From NCBI GenBank assembly GCA_003455945.1, contig DMPQ01000048.1, positions 3,988-10,653 of the forward strand: a DNA stretch of 6,666 nucleotides. Reading direction: 5' to 3'. The notes under the pieces are model-generated. The model was not told where the DNA came from. It worked only from the letters and a program-made list of their open reading frames with translations, and searched no databases. The stretch comes from Planctomycetaceae bacterium. Lineage in GTDB: Bacteria; Planctomycetota; Planctomycetia; Pirellulales; Pirellulaceae. The stretch's first letter is position 1. Each line of letters begins with the position of its first letter. Of the stretch, positions 1 to 6,591 are shown one piece after another. The position numbers and the translations under genes were made by a program.

Positions 1-246
1 TACGGAGATGCTGCGCTCGGCCGCCGGCTGGATGCCGAAACGCGAAGTTGGTTTCAGCCGGCCGTCACCACGCGCCGCGACGGCACTCGGGTCGATTGGC
101 GTGCCGAACGGGAATGGCGGTCTCCTGGTGATTTCAGCCTGAACGAATGCGGGTTCGACGACCTGATCCTTTTCGTACCGACTCGGGCCGAGGCGGAAGC
201 GCTGCGCGAACGCTCGCGCTGGCCGATCGGCGTGCTGCGGTCCTGA
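1..246 (+). CDS. C-terminal fragment (81 residues) of an unidentified protein
   Basis: The first frame is open from the window's first base to a TGA at 244-246, leaving 81 residues of a gene whose start lies upstream. The codons have the same G/C-rich third positions as the two large genes, so this looks like real coding sequence. Visible traits are a charged, aromatic stretch (D-W-R-A-E-R-E-W-R, residues about 37-45 of the fragment) followed by a hydrophobic strand (D-L-I-L-F-V-P-T, about 58-65), an Ala/Glu-rich helix, and a final S-R-W-P-I-G-V-L strand just before the stop. The pattern of an EREWR-type motif followed by a 'FVP' strand resembles small soluble alpha/beta proteins I have seen annotated as hypothetical in planctomycetes, but that is a recollection and not a family assignment. 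No signal peptide or membrane segment is visible in this part. The function is unknown. Confidence 0.7.
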   Translation, partial: YGDAALGRRLDAETRSWFQPAVTTRRDGTRVDWRAEREWRSPGDFSLNECGFDDLILFVPTRAEAEALRERSRWPIGVLRS

Positions 247-275
247 CCGACCTCGGTTCACGTCGAACGCGAACG

Positions 276-305
276 TTGCTTGCGGTCGCGCGCTCCCTCT
301 ACAAT
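276..305 (+). promoter_or_regulatory. Candidate sigma70-type promoter for the dehydrogenase gene
   Basis: A TACAAT hexamer at 300-305 matches five of six bases of the -10 consensus. Upstream, TTGCTT at 276-281 keeps the conserved TTG of the -35 box, with an 18-base spacer. This stretch lies in the gap after the upstream stop codon and 134 bases before the ATG at 439. It would give a transcript starting near 312 with a leader of about 125 bases. The A/T-rich -10 stands out in strongly GC-rich surroundings. The call rests on motif match and position only; no operator could be recognised next to it. Confidence 0.45.
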
Positions 306-399
306 CGCGGCTCCCACCTGACGACCGCCTGGAGCGCGGTGCGACGACGTGCGGCAATTCTCTCGCCGCGTCGCTCGCCCGAGATCGAACGCACGGGCG

Positions 400-430
400 C
401 TCTCCCCTCCTCCGCCCCCGCCACCCGGAG
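400..430 (+). promoter_or_regulatory. Pyrimidine-rich leader and Shine-Dalgarno site of the dehydrogenase gene
   Basis: Positions 400-426 are almost entirely C and T (24 of 27 bases) and run directly into GGAG at 427-430, which sits 8 bases before the ATG at 439. This Shine-Dalgarno site decides the start: a GTG at 349 in the same frame would add 30 residues, including a run of seven prolines that is simply this C-rich leader translated, and would bury the signal peptide. CTCCG at 410-414 is exactly complementary to CGGAG at 426-430 (11-base loop), so the leader could fold over the ribosome-binding site. Confidence 0.5.
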
Positions 431-438
431 TTCCGACG

Positions 439-3400
439 ATGCCGCTCTCCTCTCGCGTGAACGGCCGCTCGGCAAGTCGCCGGGTCGCCGGGCCGACTCT
501 CTGCTTCGGCCTCGCTCTCGCGCTCTTATCGATCCTTGCTCCAATCGCGGCACGAGGACAGGAAGCGACGATCGTCGAGGTGCCGGGTGATTGGCGATCG
601 GGGATCGGGAGCGGGACGACGCTCTACCGGACGCGCGTGCGGATTCCGGCGGCGTGGAGCGAGCGGCGAGTCGACTTCTTTCTCGAAGGAGCCGACGATG
701 CGCGCGAAGCGTCGATCAACGGATCGCGCATCGTTCGCCTCGGCGAGTTCCCTCCCGACTATCGCAGCGGCCTGGGAGGAACCGGGCGCTACGAGCTCCC
801 TCGCGACGCCGTGCGCTTCGACGACTGGAACGAGATCGAAATCAGGATCCATCATCGAGGTGGCCGCGGGTCGTTCAATCTCGCCGCGCCGGCGCTCTTC
901 ACCGAGTTCGAAGCGATCCATCTGGCCGGCTCTTGGGAGAAACGCGCCGAGGGGAGCGCGCCTGGGGAAGCGGACGAACGAACGGGCTTCGATCGAGTCG
1001 AACCGTCAGCCGACGTGCTCGAGCGCCTGCAGCGTCTGGAAGGAGATCGCGGGGCTCAGCCGTCCGAGGCTGCACTGGCGCTGCTGACCGCGGGAGAAGG
1101 GTTGACGGTCGAGGGAGTGCTGACCGATCCGATCATCGGCCAACCGCTGTCGATGAAGTGGGACGATCGCGGGCGTCTGTGGGTCGCGGAGTATCTGCAG
1201 TATCCGAATCCGGCCGGGCTGCGACCGGTCAGTCGCGACACGTTTCTGAGAACGGTCTACGACGGCGTCCCCGCGGCGCCGCCGCATCATGTTCGCGGCC
1301 GCGACCGGATCTCGATCCATGAGGATACGGATGGGGATGGGAAACTCGATCGGCATTCGGTCTTCGTCGACGGCCTGAGTCTGGCGACCAGTTTCGCGCT
1401 CGGTCGCGGCGGCGTCTTCGTGCTCAATCCGCCGTACCTGCTCTTCTACCCCGATGCCGATCGAGACGACGTTCCGGACGGCGATCCCCAGGTGTTGCTC
1501 GAAGGATTCGGCATCGAGGATTCGCATTCGATCGCGAACAGTCTGCGTTGGGGCCCCGACGGCTGGCTCTACGCGGCTCAAGGGAGCACCGTCAGCGGAG
1601 CGATCGTCCGTCCCGGAAGCGATGCGCCACCGGTCCGTTCGGTCGGCCAGCTCATCTGGCGCTACCATCCTCCCACGGCTCGTTTCGAGATCTTCGCCGA
1701 AGGGGGCGGCAACGCGTTCGGAGTCGAAATCGACTCGGCCGGCCGGATCTTCTCCGGGCACAACGGCGGCGACACGCGAGGATTTCATTACGTGCAGGGA
1801 GGCTATCTGCAGAAGGGATTCAGCAAGCACGGCGAGCTCTCGAATCCCTATGCCTTCGGCTATTTCTCGTGGATGACTCACCACTCGGTCCCGCGATTCA
1901 CGCACACCTTCGTCATCGAGGAAGGGGGGCGTTTCCCGCCGCCGCTGGCGGGACGCCTGTTCGGCGTCGAACCGTTGCAGGGACGAGTGGTGATGAGCGA
2001 TGTCGCGCGTGACGGCTCGACCTATCGGACCACCGACGTCGGTTACGCGCTCGTCTCGAACGACTCCTGGTTCCGTCCGGTCGACATCCAGATCGGTCCC
2101 GACGGAGCGATCTACGTCGCCGACTTCTACGAACAACGGATCGATCACGGCAGCCACTATCAGGGACGAGTCGATCCGGGGACCGGACGGATCTATCGCA
2201 TCGCACCGAACGACCGAGCGGCGCTTGCACCGGTCCGGATGGAGACGGCCGACGAACGGATCGCCGCGCTGGAGCATCCGAATCGGACCGTCCGTCAGAT
2301 AGCCTTGGCGCGACTGTTCGACGAACCCGATTCGGTCGATCCCCAGCGGTTGCGCCGATTCGTCTCGGCGGAAGTCGGCGCGCGCGCAATCGATCTCTAC
2401 TGGGGACTCGAAGCGATCGGCGACGCGACGCGCGACGATCGACTCGCGGCGCTGTCGCATCCCGATCCGATCGTCAGAACCTGGGCCGTCAGGCTCGCGG
2501 CCGATGCGCCCGATCAGGTCGATCCGATCCTGCTCGCGGCGATCGTCGAACGAGCCTCGATCGAGGAGGAGGTGCAGGTCCGGAGTCAGATCGCGAGTTC
2601 CGCCCGACGACTTGCGGTTCCGGTTCGCCTGGAACTGATCGATCGTCTCGTCCGTCGCGATCTGGATGCCGACGACAAGCACCTGCCGCTCCTTCTCTGG
2701 TGGGCGATCGAGAAGTCGTGCGGCGAGGCCCCCCGTGAGGTCGTCGAGCTCGCGACCCGTTCGGCCTTCGCCGAAACCGAGACGGCTCGCACCACCCTGC
2801 TGCCGCGCATCATGCGTCGGTTCGTGACGACCGGACGCCGCCACGATCTGCTCGTCGCCGCCGACTTGCTGGCCGGAACGAGCGATCCCGACATCGCCGC
2901 TCGGCTGCTCGAAGGGTTCGATGCGGCAGTCGCCGGACGTCCGCCGCTGGCACTCCCCGAGTCACTGGCGCGACAGCTGCTTCGTTTTCGTGGCGACTCG
3001 CTGGAGCTGAAGGTGCTGCTCGGCGACGTCGCGGCGATCGATGAAGCGCGGCGGATCATTCGCGACGAATCGGCCGAGTCCGCGTTGCGACTGAGATTGA
3101 TCGAGGGGCTCGCGGCGCGCCGTTCGGACGACGACCGGCCGCTCTGGCTGGCGCTGCTCGGCTCGAGCGAATCGGGAGCGATCCGATCGGCGGCGATCGG
3201 CGCTCTTGCGTCTCTCACCGCGGACGAGATCGGTCCGCGACTGATCGAGGCATGGCGGGGTCTGGGCGATGACGAACGATTGGTCGCTCAGACGGCGCTG
3301 GCGAGTCGAGCGAATTGGGCCGCGCAGCTGATCGACGCGGTCGAACAGGGGACGATCGGTCGCGACGAAATCGTGCCCGATACCGTCCGGCGGATCGGCT

Positions 3401-3936
3401 ATCACGACGACTCGCGTTTCGGCGAGCGGCTGACGGTGCTTTGGCCCGAGGTGCGTCGCGCGACGACGATGGCCGATGAGGCGGGAATCGCACGCGCTTC
3501 GGCTCGCATTCTGGCGGGGAACGGCAATCCGTACGACGGTCGCGATCTCTACGCAGCAAAGTGCGGCAAGTGCCATCGTCTGTTCGGCGCCGGAGGGGAT
3601 CTCGGCCCGGAGCTGACCGGTTTCCAGCGAACCGACCTCGAGCGTCTGCTCGCCAACCTGCTGACGCCGAGTCTCGAGATTCGTGAGGGGTACGAGACGA
3701 CGGTGATCGAAACGGACGATGGTCTGATCCTGACCGGATTCGTCGAATCGCAGGACGAGACGCAGGTGGTGATCCGACAGGCGGACGGGCGAGCGGTACC
3801 GATTCCGGTCGAAGCGATCGTCGAACGATTCGTCTCACCCGATTCGCTGATGCCGACCGGCCTGCTCGATGACCTGGACGATCAGCAGCTGCGCGACCTT
3901 TTCGCCTACCTTCGATCGGCTCAACCGCTCCCTTGA
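439..3936 (+). CDS. Exported PVC-type dehydrogenase-like protein with beta-propeller, HEAT-type repeats and C-terminal haem c domain
   Basis: This 1165-residue protein is predicted to be exported and to act as an oxidoreductase passing electrons to a covalently bound c-type haem; its substrate is unknown. Residues 1-40 form a signal peptide (Arg-rich start, hydrophobic 20-38, likely cleavage after A-R-G, before Q41). Residues about 42-195 look like a beta-sandwich of the glycoside-hydrolase-2/galactose-binding type. Residues about 222-593 are the PVC-type membrane-bound dehydrogenase propeller (TIGR02604, related to glucose/sorbosone dehydrogenases), with W-G-P-D-G-W-L-Y-A-A and G-P-D-G-A-I-Y-V-A-D-F-Y blade motifs and Asp-rich loops at 296-304 and 339-348. 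Residues about 600-1025 are helical HEAT-type repeats (for example near 610-630, 672-690 and 912-928). Residues about 1030-1163 are the TIGR02603 haem-binding domain, with C-G-K-C-H at 1042-1046 and a probable axial ligand Met1138 in S-L-M-P-T-G-L. All expected parts are present and the gene appears intact. The ATG at 439 is chosen for its GGAG 8 bases upstream and its well-placed signal peptide. The family is expanded in planctomycete genomes, with few members tested biochemically, so the domain calls are firm but the reaction is inferred. Confidence 0.93.
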   Translation: MPLSSRVNGRSASRRVAGPTLCFGLALALLSILAPIAARGQEATIVEVPGDWRSGIGSGTTLYRTRVRIPAAWSERRVDFFLEGADDAREASINGSRIVRLGEFPPDYRSGLGGTGRYELPRDAVRFDDWNEIEIRIHHRGGRGSFNLAAPALFTEFEAIHLAGSWEKRAEGSAPGEADERTGFDRVEPSADVLERLQRLEGDRGAQPSEAALALLTAGEGLTVEGVLTDPIIGQPLSMKWDDRGRLWVAEYLQYPNPAGLRPVSRDTFLRTVYDGVPAAPPHHVRGRDRISIHEDTDGDGKLDRHSVFVDGLSLATSFALGRGGVFVLNPPYLLFYPDADRDDVPDGDPQVLLEGFGIEDSHSIANSLRWGPDGWLYAAQGSTVSGAIVRPGSDAPPVRSVGQLIWRYHPPTARFEIFAEGGGNAFGVEIDSAGRIFSGHNGGDTRGFHYVQGGYLQKGFSKHGELSNPYAFGYFSWMTHHSVPRFTHTFVIEEGGRFPPPLAGRLFGVEPLQGRVVMSDVARDGSTYRTTDVGYALVSNDSWFRPVDIQIGPDGAIYVADFYEQRIDHGSHYQGRVDPGTGRIYRIAPNDRAALAPVRMETADERIAALEHPNRTVRQIALARLFDEPDSVDPQRLRRFVSAEVGARAIDLYWGLEAIGDATRDDRLAALSHPDPIVRTWAVRLAADAPDQVDPILLAAIVERASIEEEVQVRSQIASSARRLAVPVRLELIDRLVRRDLDADDKHLPLLLWWAIEKSCGEAPREVVELATRSAFAETETARTTLLPRIMRRFVTTGRRHDLLVAADLLAGTSDPDIAARLLEGFDAAVAGRPPLALPESLARQLLRFRGDSLELKVLLGDVAAIDEARRIIRDESAESALRLRLIEGLAARRSDDDRPLWLALLGSSESGAIRSAAIGALASLTADEIGPRLIEAWRGLGDDERLVAQTALASRANWAAQLIDAVEQGTIGRDEIVPDTVRRIGYHDDSRFGERLTVLWPEVRRATTMADEAGIARASARILAGNGNPYDGRDLYAAKCGKCHRLFGAGGDLGPELTGFQRTDLERLLANLLTPSLEIREGYETTVIETDDGLILTGFVESQDETQVVIRQADGRAVPIPVEAIVERFVSPDSLMPTGLLDDLDDQQLRDLFAYLRSAQPLP

Positions 3937-3981
3937 GCGTCGAGCGTCGCTGCTCGGCATTCGCCGCTCGCCGGATCGAGC

Positions 3982-4010
3982 TTGCCCGATTTGCCGGAAT
4001 CGGCTATCCA
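3982..4010 (+). promoter_or_regulatory. Weak promoter candidate upstream of the lipoprotein gene
   Basis: TTGCCC at 3982-3987 (four of six matches to the -35 consensus) and TATCCA at 4005-4010 (three of six matches to the -10) are separated by 17 bases in the gap between the two large genes. The -10 is poor, but this is the best-spaced pair I could find in the gap. If it is used, the transcript would start near 4017 and begin with the hairpin at 4016-4036. The lipoprotein gene could equally be transcribed by read-through from the dehydrogenase gene. Confidence 0.2.
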
Positions 4011-4015
4011 ACGCT

Positions 4016-4036
4016 CCTGAGTCTCGGGAGACCAGG
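4016..4036 (+). other. Intergenic bulged hairpin
   Basis: CCTG (4016-4019) pairs with CAGG (4033-4036) and GTCT (4021-4024) pairs with AGAC (4029-4032). The hairpin has eight base pairs, one bulged A at 4020 and a four-base CGGG loop. It lies 79 bases after the dehydrogenase stop and 47 bases before the lipoprotein start. No T-run follows, so it does not qualify as a standard intrinsic terminator. It could attenuate read-through, protect an upstream 3' end, or sit at the 5' end of the downstream transcript. Confidence 0.4.
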
Positions 4037-4060
4037 CGCCGAACGCTTCGCTCCCCGATG

Positions 4061-4075
4061 CTCGACCGTCGAGGG
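4061..4075 (+). promoter_or_regulatory. Shine-Dalgarno site of the lipoprotein gene inside a palindrome
   Basis: GAGGG at 4071-4075 stands 8 bases before the GTG at 4084 and supports that start. The bases CTCGAC (4061-4066) and GTCGAG (4068-4073) form a perfect inverted repeat around C4067, so GAG of the Shine-Dalgarno site would be paired in a small hairpin of about five base pairs with a three-base loop. An in-frame TGA at 4018-4020, and no ATG, GTG or TTG between it and 4084, rule out a longer N-terminus. Confidence 0.5.
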
Positions 4076-4083
4076 AACGACGC

Positions 4084-6591
4084 GTGGAGTCGGCGAAAGG
4101 CATCGCCCCGATCAGCCCGAGCGGCCGTCTTCGGCCTGCGGGATCGGTCCGCGCGCAGCGACTGGCGCTGCTGATCGGCTTGGCGGCGATCCCGTGGTTG
4201 GCCGGTTGCCTGTCGATCGATCGATCGTCGTTGCAGAAGGCGGCCTATCTGGCGCGACTGAGCGGCGGTTCGGCGCTCAGCGTTCGTCGCACGCCGAGCA
4301 ACCCGCTCGAGGACGAGCTGAATCTGCTCGGCTGGAAAGGGCCCAAGCCGTCGGATCGGACGATCCAGACGCTGCGTCGTTTCGGGCTCGAGGGGGCGTA
4401 TCGGAACGACCCGAAGGAGGCTTTCGACGGGCTGCGACAGGCCGCGCTGCGCGAGCCTCGCTTGGAAACGACCTACGCGCTCGCCGAGGTCGCCTACGTG
4501 CTGGGGAAGCGAGCGGCATCGGCGAAACGGACCGAGGACGCGATGCGCTACTACGGCGAATCGCTGGTAACGAGCTACGAGTATCTGTTCGACCCGAAGT
4601 TCGAACCGTACCGCAACGCCTACGACCCTCAGTTCCGCGGCATCTGCGATCTGTACAACGTCTCGCTCGAAGAGATCCTGCGTCTGATGAGCGACGACGG
4701 GATGCTGCAGCCGGGGCAACTCGGTTCGATCCGTCTGGCAGAGCGCGATCTGACCTTCACGGTGCGGCTGGAAGGGCGCTGGGCCGACTACGAGGTGGAG
4801 CGATTCCAGTTCGTGTCGGACTTCGAGGTCGAAGGGCTCGCGAATCGCTATCGCGGCTACGGCCTGGGCGTACCGCTGATCGCGGTCCGCAAACGGAGCG
4901 AACGCCCCGAGCCGGATGAGAAGTACTTTCCTGAGGGGCTCACCTTTCCGGTCACCGCCTTCTTCCGTCGCGTCGACGATCCGAACGTCGCGGGGAGCGG
5001 CGAGTGCCGCTGCGTGCTCGAGCTGTTCGATCCGCTCGACCGAAGCGATGTGCAGATCGGCATGCGTCGGGCACCGCTCGAGAGCGACATCACGACGCCT
5101 CTGGCCTACTACCTGAACGACCCGGTCGTCGGCACGAGCACGCTCGCCACCTTCGCGCTGCTCGATGCGAACTTCGCCCAGGACTTCGAAGGACTCTACA
5201 TGCTGGAGCCGTTCGATCCGACCAAGATCCCGGTCGTGATGGTCCACGGTCTCTGGTCGAGTCCGGTGACCTGGATGGAGATGTTCAACGATCTGAGGTC
5301 GATGCCCGAGATCCGTCGCAACTACCAGTTCTGGTTCTACATGTATCCGTCGGGGCAGCCGTTCTGGAAGAGCGCCGAAGAGATGCGAGCCGACTTGGCG
5401 GAGGCGATCGACACGCTCGATCCGCGCGGCGAGTCGGCACCGCTGGAGCGGATGGTCCTGGTCGGCCACAGCATGGGCGGACTCGTCTCGCGACTGCAGA
5501 CGATCGACAGTCAGGATCGCTTCTGGCAGCTCGTATCGGATCGCCCGATCGACGAGCTCGAGGGGAATCCGGTCGAGCGACAGGAGCTGCGTCAGGTCCT
5601 CTATTTCCATCCGAATCCGGCGGTTGCCCGAGTCATCACGATCGGCACGCCGCATCACGGCAGCAACTTCGCCAACGGCGCGACCCGATGGCTGAGTCGA
5701 CGATTCTTCACGCTGCCGACCGAGTCGACCGAACTCGGTCGCCGGATGATCGACAACAATCCCGACTTCTTTCGCGACACCGATCTGCTGACGATCACGA
5801 CGAGCGTCGACAGCCTCTCGCCCGAGTCGCCGTTCCTGCCGGTGATGCTCGAGGCGCCTGCCGCTCCCTGGGTCAAGTATCACAACATCATCGGCGTCGT
5901 CGAGGATCGATCGCTTCTGGCCAAGGCGGGACTCGATTTCCGGCAACCGGGAGACGGTCTCGTCTCGCTTGCCAGCGCCCGGGTCGAAGATGTCGAGTCG
6001 GAGTTGGTGGTCCCGGCGGAGCACATGTCGGTGCATCAGCATCCGCTCGCGATCCTCGAGGTGCGCCGCATTCTGCTGCAGCACTTGGCCGAAGGAGCGA
6101 TGGACGTCCGAGTCGATCGCTCGATCATGCCGGCCGAGCATCAGATGCCGGCGCAGATCGACGAGCGTTGGGATCGCCCCGCCGGATCGATCGTTCGAGA
6201 AGATCGTGGCACAGGCGACACGTTCCCCGACTTTTCGCTCTCGTTCCCGACCATTCCGATCGGCGACGGGACGCCGTCGTTGTCGTCCGGCGGCGCAGAA
6301 GCCTCTCCAGGGCGGATTCGCTTTTCGCTCTCGGATCGGAGTCCGTCGATTTCGGAACTCCCTTATCCCGACGCGTCGGCCTCCGCGCCTACTCCGCTCG
6401 ATCCGTTCGTCCGTCCGGCCGGATGGCAGAGCGACGATGCCGAGGGAACCGCGGAGGCGTCGACCGTTCCGCTCCCGCCGAGCGCCGGCCCGAACTGGTT
6501 GCGAGTCGATGACGGCATCAGCCGGCCGGTCAATCCCCGCTCGCTCGATGCGATCCGCGCAGCGGGAAACGCACCGAGCGCACCGCGCTGA
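4084..6591 (+). CDS. Lipoprotein with alpha/beta-hydrolase (lipase/esterase-like) domain
   Basis: This 835-residue protein is a probable membrane-anchored ester hydrolase of unknown substrate. It starts at GTG with a Shine-Dalgarno site 8 bases upstream. The N-terminus is a lipoprotein signal: Arg residues up to 26, a hydrophobic stretch at 27-40 and the lipobox L39-A-G-C42, so Cys42 should be lipidated and be the mature N-terminus. Residue 43 is Leu, not Asp. Residues about 45-190 are mainly helical, with a TPR-like stretch near 118-170. Residues about 215-300 look beta-rich, with G-Y-G-L-G-V-P-L near 258-265. Residues about 380-680 are the hydrolase: an H388-G389 oxyanion region after a V-V-M-V strand, the nucleophile elbow G-H-S-M-G-G with Ser463, a probable acid Asp624 in P-G-D-G-L-V-S, and a probable catalytic His647 (or His651) in A-E-H-M-S-V-H-Q-H-P. 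The complete triad suggests an active enzyme. Residues about 685-835 are rich in Pro, Ser and Asp and probably disordered. PGAP1/DUF676-type lipases are the nearest familiar group. The hydrolase call is firm; the role of the N-terminal half and tail is unknown. Confidence 0.88.
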   Translation: MESAKGIAPISPSGRLRPAGSVRAQRLALLIGLAAIPWLAGCLSIDRSSLQKAAYLARLSGGSALSVRRTPSNPLEDELNLLGWKGPKPSDRTIQTLRRFGLEGAYRNDPKEAFDGLRQAALREPRLETTYALAEVAYVLGKRAASAKRTEDAMRYYGESLVTSYEYLFDPKFEPYRNAYDPQFRGICDLYNVSLEEILRLMSDDGMLQPGQLGSIRLAERDLTFTVRLEGRWADYEVERFQFVSDFEVEGLANRYRGYGLGVPLIAVRKRSERPEPDEKYFPEGLTFPVTAFFRRVDDPNVAGSGECRCVLELFDPLDRSDVQIGMRRAPLESDITTPLAYYLNDPVVGTSTLATFALLDANFAQDFEGLYMLEPFDPTKIPVVMVHGLWSSPVTWMEMFNDLRSMPEIRRNYQFWFYMYPSGQPFWKSAEEMRADLAEAIDTLDPRGESAPLERMVLVGHSMGGLVSRLQTIDSQDRFWQLVSDRPIDELEGNPVERQELRQVLYFHPNPAVARVITIGTPHHGSNFANGATRWLSRRFFTLPTESTELGRRMIDNNPDFFRDTDLLTITTSVDSLSPESPFLPVMLEAPAAPWVKYHNIIGVVEDRSLLAKAGLDFRQPGDGLVSLASARVEDVESELVVPAEHMSVHQHPLAILEVRRILLQHLAEGAMDVRVDRSIMPAEHQMPAQIDERWDRPAGSIVREDRGTGDTFPDFSLSFPTIPIGDGTPSLSSGGAEASPGRIRFSLSDRSPSISELPYPDASASAPTPLDPFVRPAGWQSDDAEGTAEASTVPLPPSAGPNWLRVDDGISRPVNPRSLDAIRAAGNAPSAPR

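Noticed and set aside
247..275. Short inverted repeats just after the upstream gene's stop (ACCGA/TCGGT and GTTC/GAAC) as a terminator
   Set aside because: Stems are four or five base pairs with minimal loops or no T-run, as expected by chance in GC-rich DNA.
349..438. A longer N-terminus for the dehydrogenase starting at GTG 349
   Set aside because: The extension would be 30 Arg- and Pro-rich residues, including seven consecutive prolines, placed before a normal signal peptide. The ATG at 439 has a good Shine-Dalgarno site.
1006..2844. A 612-residue open frame on the minus strand opposite the dehydrogenase gene
   Set aside because: It has the same codon-register explanation. Its product is an Arg/Asp-rich sequence with no domain, while the sense frame encodes a clear propeller and HEAT-type repeats.
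4213..4227. Tandem ATCG repeat in the lipoprotein gene
   Set aside because: Fewer than four units, encoding Ser-Ile-Asp-Arg-Ser just after the lipobox. CGAT/TCGA words are frequent throughout this sequence, so it reflects composition.
3933..4919. A + strand frame starting at a TTG that overlaps the dehydrogenase stop, running 328 residues
   Set aside because: A TTGA stop/start overlap is attractive, but the product is Arg/Ala/Gly-rich with no domain and runs through the lipoprotein's signal peptide and N-terminal module in another frame. The site has no convincing Shine-Dalgarno sequence.
3835..6141. A 768-residue open frame on the minus strand opposite the lipoprotein gene
   Set aside because: It is in exact codon register with the sense gene. 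It stays open only because the sense gene lacks TTA, CTA and TCA codons, as expected from its G/C-ending codon bias. The translated product has no recognisable domain, and the sense strand has a lipobox and a full catalytic triad.
6577..6589. AGCGC/GCGCT hairpin at the lipoprotein stop as an intrinsic terminator
   Set aside because: It has only five base pairs, lies inside the last codons, and is followed by just three consecutive T.
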